This document shows, in pieces, positions 23,242 through 33,132 of a DNA stretch of 64,000 nt; position 1 is the first letter of the stretch; every line of letters begins with the position of its first letter. Location: the NCBI GenBank assembly GCA_020466095.1, contig CM035806.1, positions 135,258,981 through 135,322,980 of the forward strand, read 5' to 3'. Under the pieces are notes generated by a model, which saw nothing but the letters and a program-made list of their open reading frames with translations, searched no databases and had not been told where the DNA came from. The position numbers and the translations under genes are program-made. The stretch comes from Chlorops oryzae. Its lineage: Eukaryota; Arthropoda; Insecta; Diptera; Chloropidae.

Positions 23242-23408
23242 CGGGATTTACACTGTAAGACATTTCGATAATGAAACACTTTTTCTAAGCTATGACGCGC
23301 GGGGATATGATATTGGAACATTTCTCTCTCTCTCTTCCCCGTGCATTCTGGCCAACAAAAAAAAAAAAATGTGTCATTATCGAATCGTCTTACTTTGTAA
23401 ATCCCATC
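23242..23408. mobile_element. MITE-like inverted repeat upstream of the ITFG1-like gene
   Basis: GGGATTTACACTGTAAGAC...TTCGATAATGA (23242-23275) is mirrored at 23373-23408. The element ends about 94 bp before the start codon, so it probably forms part of the promoter or leader region. Confidence 0.65.
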
Positions 23409-23501
23409 TTAGATTCAATACATGTAAACGGATTATGGGAATTCCACACGGAAGATTGGATTTTTAAAAGAACAGCTGAAAAGAGAAATTCAATTGGCGA
23501 C

Positions 23502-23733
23502 ATGAAGCTACCTGACAATAGAATTAGTCAAATTCTTGTGCTTCTAACGACGACGGCGTTAATAACTGCAAATGACATAACGCAATTGGTATTTGGAGAT
23601 GTTAAGGAGGGTGTTGTTGCTGCATTCGGTGATTTCGATTCGGATGAATTGACAGATGTGTTCATAATCAGGGATCAATCTACACTACAGATTCTTTATG
23701 GTATGTTTTCAGTCCTTTATTCGCAAATATATA

Positions 23734-23779
<46 letters not shown>

Positions 23780-25634
23780 TATGTTGAAATTCCTCCTTGA
23801 TTAAGGTGCTGAAACTGAGCCATTACTGCGAAGAGGTCCGTATTGTACGTACAATAATCATGATATTACAAGTGTTGTACCTGGTGACTTCGATGGTGAT
23901 GCCTTAATGGATGTGCTGGTCACTCTGAGGCCAAAACCGAAATGGTTTGGGAACAGCGAAAAGCCTGATACCCTCTTGATCTATGTGAACTGGGGTGGGC
24001 CAGGTGCAGCGTTGCAATGTGCACACGATAACGAAACGGCCCTTATAAAGACGAAAGGTGAACCGTTGGCTTTAGATTTCGATCGTGATATGATTATCGA
24101 TTTGTATGGCATGAATGATCAGGGCGATCGGATGTTTTGGATCTTTCAAAAGTTTCGTAAACCAATAGTGGAGAAACGGCAAGCGCCACCCGATGCCTCA
24201 GGTTCTTTCAAAGAGTCGATGCGAATACCAAATGCGAATGGTTATCTTGATCTGAATGGTGATTTCACAGCGGACTTGCTTGTCCAGACGGATAAGAACT
24301 ATGAAGTTTGGTATGGTCGCACAGAGGATCCGAAAGAAGATTTCACTTTCAATCATACCATCGATTTGTCGATTGTCGGTGCGCAAGAATACTCAATCGG
24401 ACAAGCTGTGTTCGCTGACTTTGAACTGGAAGGTGTAGAGAATATTATATTGCCGGTTTGCCTTCTAAAGGAATGTTTCAACTCATCGATACTAGTACAT
24501 GATGGCAATAAATTCCGTGATGTTCATGTCAACTTTAAAGACCCGCAAGGAGTACTTTGGGGCTTTGTTAAACCAGTTCCCAACGATGTATATCTTAAAA
24601 CGATAACAGCGCGTGTTGGTGATTACAATATGGATGGCTATCCAGATTTGATTCTTACACTACAATCGTTAAGTGGACCACGTCATATGCAAACGTTTCT
24701 ACTCGAAAACGTTCCATGCAAAATGTGCAGTAAACCATTGAAACGAACATTTGAAGTGAAATGGAATGCGCTTTATCCAATGGGAAATGGAACGGTTGCT
24801 GGAGCGTTTTATGATTTCTATCAAGACGGTAAGTTTCTAACTCAAGGATTATTGATCTTAGAATGCTGGTACTTCGTTTAAATCATTTCCGTTAAGTGCA
24901 AACATTATTATACCAATACAATTTTCTTAAGATCTATACTCAATGGATAAACTTTAATTAAAAAAAGCTTCTTTTACAATCGCTTCCGCCGCCCCCCGCC
25001 CACAAAAACAAAAACAAAAGGTGTACTCGATGTCATATTGATTGAAAAAACTACAAGTGGAAAGTATCGTCCACTTGCCTTCCGAAACACACTCGATTAC
25101 GATGCGAATTTCGTCAAAGTTATTGTGCTGAGCGGACTCTCGAACAAAAAGAATCCAGGACAGCATACAGCTTTGGGTGGAAAACGGCGTACGTATGGCA
25201 CCAACCTTCCAGGACCACGCATAACATATTTGACAACAACACAAGACGGTGACATGCAGAGGGGTTCAAGTGTGCAGCTTCCACAATCAGCATACTTTGC
25301 ACTACAATTGCCTTATACGATATTCGGTTTGGGACGTACGCCCAATTTCGTCGATTCGATCACTGTTGGCTTATCCGGAAAGTCACGTACGTGGCGACAA
25401 TTGATACCGAATTCACAAATTATAGTAGTGCCTAAGCCAGTTGAAGATCCGCAACGATGGAAAGCACAACTGTTTGTTACTCCAAGCAAATTGATTGTGA
25501 TGAGTGTTGTTGCGCTTGGTGGCACCTGCCTGGTTATTGTCTTTATTATTCTAATACTTTATATCAAGGAAAAGCGAGAAGATAAGCAAGAGAGACTGCA
25601 AGAGGCGCATCGCTTCCATTTTGATGCAATGTAA
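23502..25634 (+). CDS. ITFG1: ITFG1/TIP (LINKIN)-like FG-GAP membrane protein
   Basis: Exons are 23502-23700, 23806-24828 and 25021-25634. Joined, they give 611 residues, matching the usual size of about 610 for T-cell immunomodulatory protein homologues. The donors are ATG|GTATGT and ACG|GTAAGT; the acceptors end in AAG and AAAAG, and both junctions keep frame (LY-G-AETE and QD-G-VLDV). An N-terminal signal peptide precedes an extracellular region with calcium-type FG-GAP loops (DFDSDELTD, GDFDGDALMD, DLNGDFTAD, GDYNMDGYPD). One hydrophobic span (VMSVVALGGTCLVIVFIIL) stands before a short charged tail. The family is a conserved type I surface protein linked to cell adhesion and junction integrity. 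Intron 1 holds a (TA)n tract. The ATG at 23502 is chosen because the signal peptide follows it; the open frame further upstream crosses MITE sequence. Confidence 0.92.
23739..23777 (+). repeat. (TA)n tract in ITFG1 intron 1
   Basis: A run of TA dinucleotides lies inside the 105-bp first intron. Confidence 0.9.
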
Positions 25635-26060
25635 GAACGATATTTGATCGAAAAACTGCTAAAGAGGATCTCAGGCTCTCTTTCTCTCTCTTTGTGCGTG
25701 CGTGCGTGCGTGCCTGTGTGTGTGCGTGTGTGTGTGTGTGTATTCGCATATTTAAATACTTTCTCTTAAGCAAGCTCGACAAAAAAGAAGAAAAAAAATC
25801 TGTTCAAACTTACTGGGTTTTGAAATGTATTGTTTTGTGATCTGTATAGATAGATAGCTACATGCCTTGCCTTGGCGACGAGTCTATGCTGAAATGCGTA
25901 TTACACGTGTAAATAACTTCTAAAATTTGTATAAGTATATGTATTAAAATATAATTTTTTTTTTTTGTTACAACAATAATGAATGGTTAAGATGTCCACA
26001 TTGGAAATCTTCACATAATTTGAAAGTTAAGAATAAAGTTGAGAGTAATTTTAAGAGGCA
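25635..26060 (+). other. 3' UTR of the ITFG1-like gene
   Basis: It contains (TC)n and (TG/GC)n tracts (25677-25742) and an AATAAA near 26031 that is a candidate polyadenylation signal. Confidence 0.5.
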
Positions 26061-26310
26061 GTTGATTTTTACTTTTTGCTCAAGTTGATATTTCTAGATG
26101 CAATTACTTAGAAACGATCAAGGTCACAATAATAAAGTCAAGAGTTATGAGAGAAGCGAACAAGCTGGGAAGAAAGCTGATACGAATTAATTGATTTCAG
26201 TTGACCGTACTTTCCGTGAACCAAAACAACCATAATTGTGTAAACATGAAAGTGCGCGAATAATTCTCATCCCTCTCTGTTTGAACAGAAATCTTTTGAT
26301 GCCATTTTTT

Positions 26311-27532
26311 CAGGGATTATAAATAACTGTTATGGAAAAAAAGAAAGGGAAAAAAATCATCACTTTCAAGACATCGGAGGCTGAAGATTAATATATGGAA
26401 GGGATCGCATTGAAACTAACTGTCGAAATCCGTGATGATATTAAATAAAAATCCAAAAATCCAACTAAAACAGTTATTTTTTAACTGAAAAGAAAAAAAT
26501 TAGAATGAAAGTCTTAAAAAGAGATTTTTATTTTTCGAGCCAAAAATAACATTTATTAAAGATTTTTATTTTTTCAGTCCCATTTAACTGTTATTTTACA
26601 ACTTTTATATAAAAGTCCGAAAATAAAAGTTATTTTCGGATTTTTATTTTTTCTGTTGAAAATAAAAATCCTTTTTATGTAATTTCTAAAATAACGGGAA
26701 AAATTAATTTTTGTTTTTTTCAATGCACAAAAAAAGTCAAAGTTTCATATAATTAGGTGTTTTTCCCGAAAACTTCTATACGGATTTTTATACCCGACAC
26801 GCTCCGTGTCGTGGGTATACTCCGTTTGTGCGCCTACCTTTAAAGTCCAGAACCAATCAAGATAGACCATGTAAAATTTATATAGAAATGATCAGCGTCA
26901 CCTGGAGATTCGATTAAGACATCTCCGTCTGTCCATCTGTCTGTCTATACACACTTATATTATCGAAGGTGCTGTGCTTTCTTAGCGAAATTTGGTATGG
27001 AGGTGCAGGGCAACATGAGTAATATTAAGTTCGAGAATGGGCATGATCAGACCATTTTTTCGGGTACCTCCAGTACTAGGGTCTGTTCTAAAAATCATAA
27101 AATATGATTTCGAAGTCTTTGCATTCTAAAAAAAATCCGTATAGAAGTTTTCGGGAAAAACACCTAATTATGTGAAACTTTGACTTTTTTGTGCATTGAA
27201 AGAAACAAAAATTAATTTTTTACGTTATTTTAGAAATTAAATAAAAAGGATTTTTATTTTCAACAGAAAAAATAAAAATCCGAAAACAACTTTTATTTTC
27301 GGACTTTTAAATAAAAGTTGCAAAATAACAGTTAAATGGGACTGAAAAAATAAAAATCTTTAATAAATGTTATTTTTGGCTCGAAAAATAAAAATCTCTT
27401 TTTAAGACTTTCATTCTAATTTTTTTCTTTTCAGTTAAAAATAACTGTTTTAATTGGATTTTTTTTTAAAGTTTCAAAATAATAATTAATTAATAACTTT
27501 TTAAATATCTCTTATAACAGTTACGGTCCCTG
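26311..27532. mobile_element. Foldback hAT-like element with long AT-rich arms
   Basis: The outer ends CAGGGATTATAAATAACTG and, inverted, CAGGGACCGTAACTG are hAT-like. The flanks CATTTTTT and CATATTTA agree at six of eight positions. Inner arms (26445-26785 and 27129-27470) are mirror copies built from AAAAATAAAAATC-type words. A Helentron-like piece fills the loop. Confidence 0.7.
26789..27125 (+). mobile_element. Helentron-like fragment in the foldback loop
   Basis: It opens with the hairpin TATACCCGACACG-ctc-CGTGTCGTGGGTATA, has GATCAGCGTCACC and ends its core with CCGTCTGTCCATCTGTCTG, the layout of the element at 8441. The word CCTCCAGTACTAGGGTCTGT near 27066 recurs near 40949. Confidence 0.7.
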
Positions 27533-28330
27533 CATATTTAATATCCGCAAATAATCGAATATACGGCACACCTTCAAGTATCGCGTTAAAGGTTTACTTT
27601 CCGATCATAATAATGGCCAATTGTATCAGTTAAGCACCCGCCGCCAGCAAATATCAACAAATAATAGTGGTATTCAAGCAGGTGGGCATTTGGGCAAATT
27701 GGTTTGTATGGAAAATCGTTTCCGCAGCTGGGCAACTGTTGCACATCGATTTTGATGTGCAGCATTTGCCCGATTTTGTGTGCAAATGAGTGCTATGGCG
27801 ACCCTACAGTGTCAAATGAGTATGAATGTATGAAGAAATACAAAAACCATGATTTATAAAGTTCAATAAGTGAAAAACAAGTGAAATTGAATTAATGCCA
27901 TGCATCTATTTAATAATACGACTATCGTTTTTACAAATAAATATTTTTTTCTAAAAAATTTTTGCATCTTAATTTTTTTATATCAATTATATCTGCGTAA
28001 TATAAATGTGAAAGACCAAACATGTTTGACTGTCCGTATGGGTCTTAAAAGCAAACAGCTGTTATCGTTGAATTTTTGCACTCGTTCTTCAGAGGGTTGT
28101 TCATGCAAAAGTGCAAAATTTGCCCCATCTGGTTGAATACCACTAATATCAATGAAAATCCAGCAAAGCTTATGTATCAGACAATGCCGCCAATTGCTGT
28201 GCTCAAACCTTATGTTCGAATCCAATTTTCTGTGATCAAACTCATTGTCCCAATCCAGCTGTTGGGATCAAACCTATTGTACCCTTTTACATTAGGGCAA
28301 TTATTGCCGTCAATTTTTATCAAATTATCG
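27533..28330. other. Intergenic, no gene seen
   Basis: No gene is recognised. Around 27680-27780 there are inverted gggcaa/ttgccc words, perhaps from a decayed TIR element. Confidence 0.35.
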
Positions 28331-28337
28331 GTTTTAA

Positions 28338-28425
28338 GCTGGAATTCCAATTATGCGTGGTCTGCGGAACATGAATTCACGCAAATACTCAACACACGCA
28401 AACATATAGAACCTGTTCATTCAAC
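28338..28425. repeat. Diverged repeat, copy 1
   Basis: CTGGAATTCCAATTATGCGTG...TGCGGAAC...TTCACGCAAA...ACTCAACACA...GCAAACATAT is shared with 28826-28910. Only the left part of the element is present here. Confidence 0.55.
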
Positions 28426-28825
28426 TACGTGGTACGGGCAATTCTAAAACGAGCAATTTTTCTCTCCCCACCGCCCTTCGTCACGCCTTTAAATCAAAAA
28501 AATTGCCGGCGATAATTGACCTAATGTACAACAAGCACATAGCAAAATAAACTTCATACTTGTGGGAACACATTTGATTGAAATATGAACAATTTGTTCT
28601 TATATCTCTCTGTGTTTATTAATAAGTGCATATTAGAGTAATTAATGTCATTATTCTATCAAATTTTGTTTTATATTTTTTCAAACGTCTGAAATACAAC
28701 CCTAAAGAAAAAATGTAGTGAGTCGAGTACTCTTCACCATTGTTCTTCACTACGAAATTTCAAGGCGACCCATATGTTGCTGTCACGCACAGTCGGAAAT
28801 TGCATTTTTCACGCATTTGACACTG

Positions 28826-28989
28826 CTGGAATTCCAATTATGCGTGAGCTGCGGAACGTGAGTTCACGCAAAAACTCAACACATGCAAACATATGGAACC
28901 AGTTCCATTCAAATTTGAAATTTCAAATGTATGGAGACGCACGCACACGCACGAATTTCCCGCAGCTCACGCGCTATTGGAATTCAGGC
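28826..28989. mobile_element. Small TIR element (TGGAATTCCAAT), copy 2
   Basis: The left end (GGAATTCCAATTATGCGTG AGCTGCGG) is mirrored by CCGCAGCTCACGCGCTATTGGAATTC at the right. The copy at 28338 lacks this right end. Confidence 0.6.
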
Positions 28990-29218
28990 TTAACAGTTGA
29001 AAAAAAAAGAACATAACCGTGTTGTAGAAACTTTTGAGTACTTTTTTAAGGTACTTGGTACTACGAAGCATACTTGTGCATACCGATGTGTCGTGTATGA
29101 TGCTGTTTGAGCTGTTTGTGCGGATGTCTGTGCAAATATGAAATCGTTATGATTTTTGGCCGTGCTGCACAAACAAGTCTGATCGTCAATGGCGATGTTT
29201 ATTCAGTCTTGAGAGATT

Positions 29219-29440
29219 TTGCAGCGCAAGCGCATCTGTACGGAAAATATGACACAGGACAAAAGTTTTTGGGAAGAATTTATTGAACAATGTAAAAGTC
29301 TGAGCAGTGTATGGCGTACGAAACTGTTTGTGCAGCGCACTCGCTGCGCAGCGAGTCTGTGTCGTTTATTTTGCCCTTTAATCAAGATATATGCATTAAA
29401 TTTTGTATTTTTTAAATCGTCGATGTCTCGATTTCTATAA
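29219..29440 (+). pseudogene. MADF-like domain remnant
   Basis: The peptide DKSFWEEFIEQCKSLSSVWRTK resembles the start of MADF domains (W-x-x-F-I-x-x-Y-x-x-L-x-x-L-W), common both in fly transcription factors and in the DNA-binding protein carried by PIF/Harbinger elements. The frame loses similarity soon after. A Harbinger transposase-like remnant follows about 500 bp downstream on the same strand. Confidence 0.4.
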
Positions 29441-29686
29441 TTTAGTTGTTAAGTAAAAGGGAAAACTACATTCCGCTCATACAAAATAAGACGAATACAA
29501 CAGTACCTAAGATTGCACTGAGTCAAGTTCAGATATGACATGCTCATGCACACGCATTATTGGAAATTGCATTTTTCCTGCACCTCCTTCAGAATGAAAT
29601 TTCGCAGCTTGCAAGACTTGGACTTTCTACACCTTGAAAGATGGTATGCCATAGAAAATGGCATGTCGAGGAGCAGGGTAAACAAA

Positions 29687-29853
29687 CCCACCCTGGAAAT
29701 ATTTCCAATGGCAAGACATGAATTTAACAGATGGTATGCCATGAAAAATTGAACGTTCAGACGTAGGGTAGCCCGGCATCTCGACACGCAATTTTTCATG
29801 GCCTGACATCTGTCAATTTCATGTCTTGCCATTGGCAATATTGCCAGGGTGGG
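29687..29853. mobile_element. MITE with about 65-bp inverted ends (CCCACCCTGG)
   Basis: CCCACCCTGGAAATATTTCC...GGCAAGACATGAA...CCATGAAAAATTG is mirrored almost completely at the right, with a spacer of about 40 bp. It sits between the MADF-like and Harbinger-like remnants. Confidence 0.8.
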
Positions 29854-30076
29854 CTTGTCTATGTTATGCCATGGGTGTATGCGAAATGGCGACGAACATG
29901 CAATACGCTGCGCACGCGCACTCGATGCTTTAAAAATATTTGTGATTTATTCGAAGAAAAGGAAAAAGCCAAAATTTTCGGTGAACCCGTTTTTAGAAGG
30001 ACGTGGCATGCACAATTTGGAAACGCATCTATTTAATGATATATTGTGGGAAGATAGTGGAGAATTCCAAAATTAA
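29854..30076 (+). pseudogene. PIF/Harbinger transposase N-terminal remnant
   Basis: The tail of the frame, KKPKFSVNPFLEGRGMHNL followed by ETHLFNDILWEDSGEFQN, resembles the conserved segment ahead of the DDE nuclease in Harbinger transposases (WWVRP-type, then hydrophobic, then D-x-x-x-F-x-N). It then hits a stop. The catalytic core is not present. Confidence 0.45.
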
Positions 30077-30900
30077 CTCTATAATGTCCGATGCACACCA
30101 ATCCATTTTTTTTTTTAGTTCTTCACACTTTGAAATTTTAGTTTCATGTATAATGATGGCTCATTCAGCTTATGAACAATAAAGCATAAATGGCGCTCAT
30201 TGCCAACTTCATGGCAAGCAATCGCACTTTGCAAGACATGACATTGCCATGACTTGCGGTCGTCCATTCGGCAATATCGACAACTTTGCACAAAGAATGA
30301 GCATGTCCGATGAAAAAGTCCTCGTGTCGAAGATGCCATCTGGAGTAAAGGAGCAATAATGTCAAGCAAAGGAAAATGAGAAATCGTGCCGCATGAAAAA
30401 GTCCTCGTGTACGACAGGTAAATATCCCATCTCGGCAGTCGACGATAGTTAAGCTAATAGACCGGTGTACACCCAGCCATTGTGTAAAAACGCGGAAAAA
30501 GTCTCTGCCGCCTAACGACGGCTGTCTGACAGACAGTGGGCCACAACAAACAAATTGCACGGATTACCGTTGAAATCATATATAACGTTAAAATCGAAGC
30601 CGTAAAGACAATGACAACGCGACAACGAGGCGAATCGAGTGAGCAAAATTGTTTATATGTTTTGTTGTTATTTGTTTTTCTTGCGAATTCTCGCATTTAA
30701 ATAATCGCAATTGATGATGAATGCAGTATAAGCAAAACAAAAAATAAAAAAACGAATAAGCAAGATAATTATGTAAACAAAGTGACGGCGATGATGATGA
30801 CGGCACAGACGACAACTATAGCACTTGTCTCTGTGTGGCATAAGGAAGCGGCAGCGGCAGCGGCGTGTGAAATAAAATATCGTTGAACTTGATCTCAATA
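30077..30900. other. Upstream region of INPP5E, no gene seen
   Basis: No coding region is recognised. GC content rises and CGA/GCGG words appear towards 30850. The tandem frames on the minus strand overlap each other and look spurious. Confidence 0.35.
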
Positions 30901-31003
30901 TCAGTATTGTATTCTTTCGCATCGTATCGTATCGTCTTAGTTCAAGAAAATCGCAGTTCGTCGCGTTGTTGAGTGGGTGATAGTCTTTTCGGCGTGTGTC
31001 AAG
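30901..31003 (+). promoter_or_regulatory. Candidate promoter and first non-coding exon of INPP5E
   Basis: Repeated cgtatcgtatcgt, then TCGCAGTTCG (initiator-like) and a GC-rich leader end in the good donor CAAG|GTAAAC at 31003/31004. No TATA box is obvious. Inference from position and splice signal only. Confidence 0.3.
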
Positions 31004-31256
31004 GTAAACGAGCTTCGCAGACAGAAATTATCTAAATATGCGTACTCCTTTTTAGCGTTTAATAATAGAACAAAACGGAAGGCTGAAAATCACCAAAATT
31101 TAGTTTGCACATTGAACGATAGAGAGTGTTTGTTTGTGTGTCGTGGGCATCGCCAAAAAGAGGAACATCAATTAAAATCAAGAGCAAAGAAGAATGTCGC
31201 AAGTTCCAACACCCAACAACAACATCAGGGGAATACGGTATCAATGAATTCGACAT

Positions 31257-31365
31257 TTTTTGTAAAAATTCTCTCATTCACACAATTCTCACAATTTCTC
31301 ACAATTCTCATAATTTCTCACAATTCTCAAAATTCTCATAATTTCTCACAATTCTCACAATTCAC
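31257..31365 (+). repeat. (TTCTCACAA)n-type tandem repeat
   Basis: About ten units of 9-10 bp (ttctcacaa, ttctcataa and variants) in a probable intron. Confidence 0.85.
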
Positions 31366-31654
31366 TTTTGTAAAAAAACACTCAAAATCGCTCGAAAGCT
31401 TCTCCGTTTGCTTCTGCTTTGATGGGAAGGGAATAAAAAGGAACCTAATATTTTGAATATTTTTCAGCACGCAAAAGTTTCTAGAGCAAAGAGCCGGAGG
31501 TTGCGTAGGGCAACGCCGTGTGTTAAAAAGTCCATAGGAAAAGGTCGGAGCTTAAAGTAATTGTCACTTAAAATCTATCTTGTTGAATTAAGTTAACATA
31601 AGTTAAAAATCCTATAGGGTAGCTTTCTGTCTTGCTGTTTTGCTTTATAATTGG

Positions 31655-32015
31655 CAGCCAACAGCACCTACCGCCTACAAAGTATACGAGACTGTAAGCG
31701 ACCCGGCTATTAATAGCTACAAAGTATACAAGATTGTAGGCGGTCCTGCCTACCAATAGCTTACAAAGTATACGAGATTGTAGGCGACCTGCCTACCAAT
31801 GGCTTACAAAGTATACGAGATTGTAGGACACCTGCCTACCAATAGCTTACAAAGTATATGAGATTGTAGGCGGCCTGCCTACCAATTGCTTACTTTATGT
31901 GGTGCTGGTAGGCGTTCACTCTACAAAACGGCCACGCTCGATCAAAAGTATACAAGTATATGAGGTCGTTAGTGCGGCCTACGAAATGTATTGCGGTTCA
32001 TTGCTTCTGTAAGCA
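31655..32015 (+). repeat. Dispersed minisatellite repeat, locus 1 (about 5 units)
   Basis: Units of about 54 bp share ACAAAGTATACGAGATTGTA and GCGACCTGCCTACCAAT. The flanks (ccaacagcacctaccgcc at the left, cggccacgctcgatcaaaagtata at the right) match those of a second locus at 55725-55905, so the whole unit is a dispersed repeat with variable internal copy number. Confidence 0.8.
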
Positions 32016-32181
32016 GCATTTTGGCTGCTGGGGCCGGCATTAGTTAAAACTTGAAGTGCACTATAGTTATTCCTCTTTATTCCAATAAAATAAAATAAAA
32101 TGAAAAAAGTGCTCATATTGTAACTTGTATGCATAATTTAGTATGTTTTTGATGTAAATCAATTTTTTGTCTTGCCTACAG

Positions 32182-32244
32182 CTGATCATCTCGGATGGAA
32201 AATATTTGTAGGACAATTTAAAATCAAATTTAGTGCCATTGGTG
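32182..32244 (+). other. Likely 5' non-coding exon of INPP5E
   Basis: The acceptor CTTGCCTACAG precedes it and the donor GGTG|GTAAGT follows it. The next acceptor TATTCCTATTCTAG is at 32306. The exon has stops in the relevant frames. Confidence 0.45.
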
Positions 32245-33132
32245 GTAAGTAATCATTTTCAATAAATATGTGTACAAAAATTTTTAATTTTCTATTCCTA
32301 TTCTAGAAAAAACTGCGGCTATACTCTCCAAAATAAGCACATGAATTAACAAGTGGACATTGGATAGCGTGCAACAAATTGCATTTAATGGAACGTCACT
32401 AATGATCAATTCTGGTTTGAAACCGTAAACCTAAAGAGGGTTGGGAAAAACATGCAAACCTTAATCGTTCAAATGGGACGGCGGCATAGAATAACAAATA
32501 ACTTTAAGCAATGATCAAAGAAAATTGTTCAACAACGACATCGCGATCATTGAATGTGATACGTTTAAAAAAAAAAAACCGCTTCCAAAGATCTATTGCG
32601 CTTAGCTACTAATCGCGAAAGAATCTCGAATGTTCAAATTTGAAGAAAATAATATATTCAAGCTTATGATACGTAAACGTGATATTAAAACGCTTAAAAA
32701 AATTTGCTGCTTCTGAAAAAATCAGAAAAGCAAAAGGCAAATTCAAGCGAACAGGGTACCCAGGCTTTTTACACTGCAAATAATTTTGTATCTATTCCTA
32801 CTTATAAGCGCACACGCTTCGATGAATTTATATTGAATAGTTTCAAAATTATTCGATTTTTGTCAATTGAAAATGAACAGCAGCAGCACAACAAAAACAA
32901 CAAAAGCATAGAAGAAAGCATAACAAGTGGAGAAACATCCAACACTGCAAGTCCACGCATTGCACAGAAATCGTCATCATCGAAACTATTTGGCCTTTTA
33001 ACAAAACGACCCAGTAAGGTTGAGCCAGAACAAATTCCTGAGAATGAGCAAACGAAAAGCACAACGTCCTCCGCACAATGGAATCAAACGCCGAAGCACA
33101 ATCTTTCCTTCGCTAAATGCAATACGCCAGAA

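Noticed and set aside
30165..30922. Overlapping minus-strand frames upstream of INPP5E
   Set aside because: Several frames overlap one another with Cys/Leu/Phe-rich composition and no recognisable domain.
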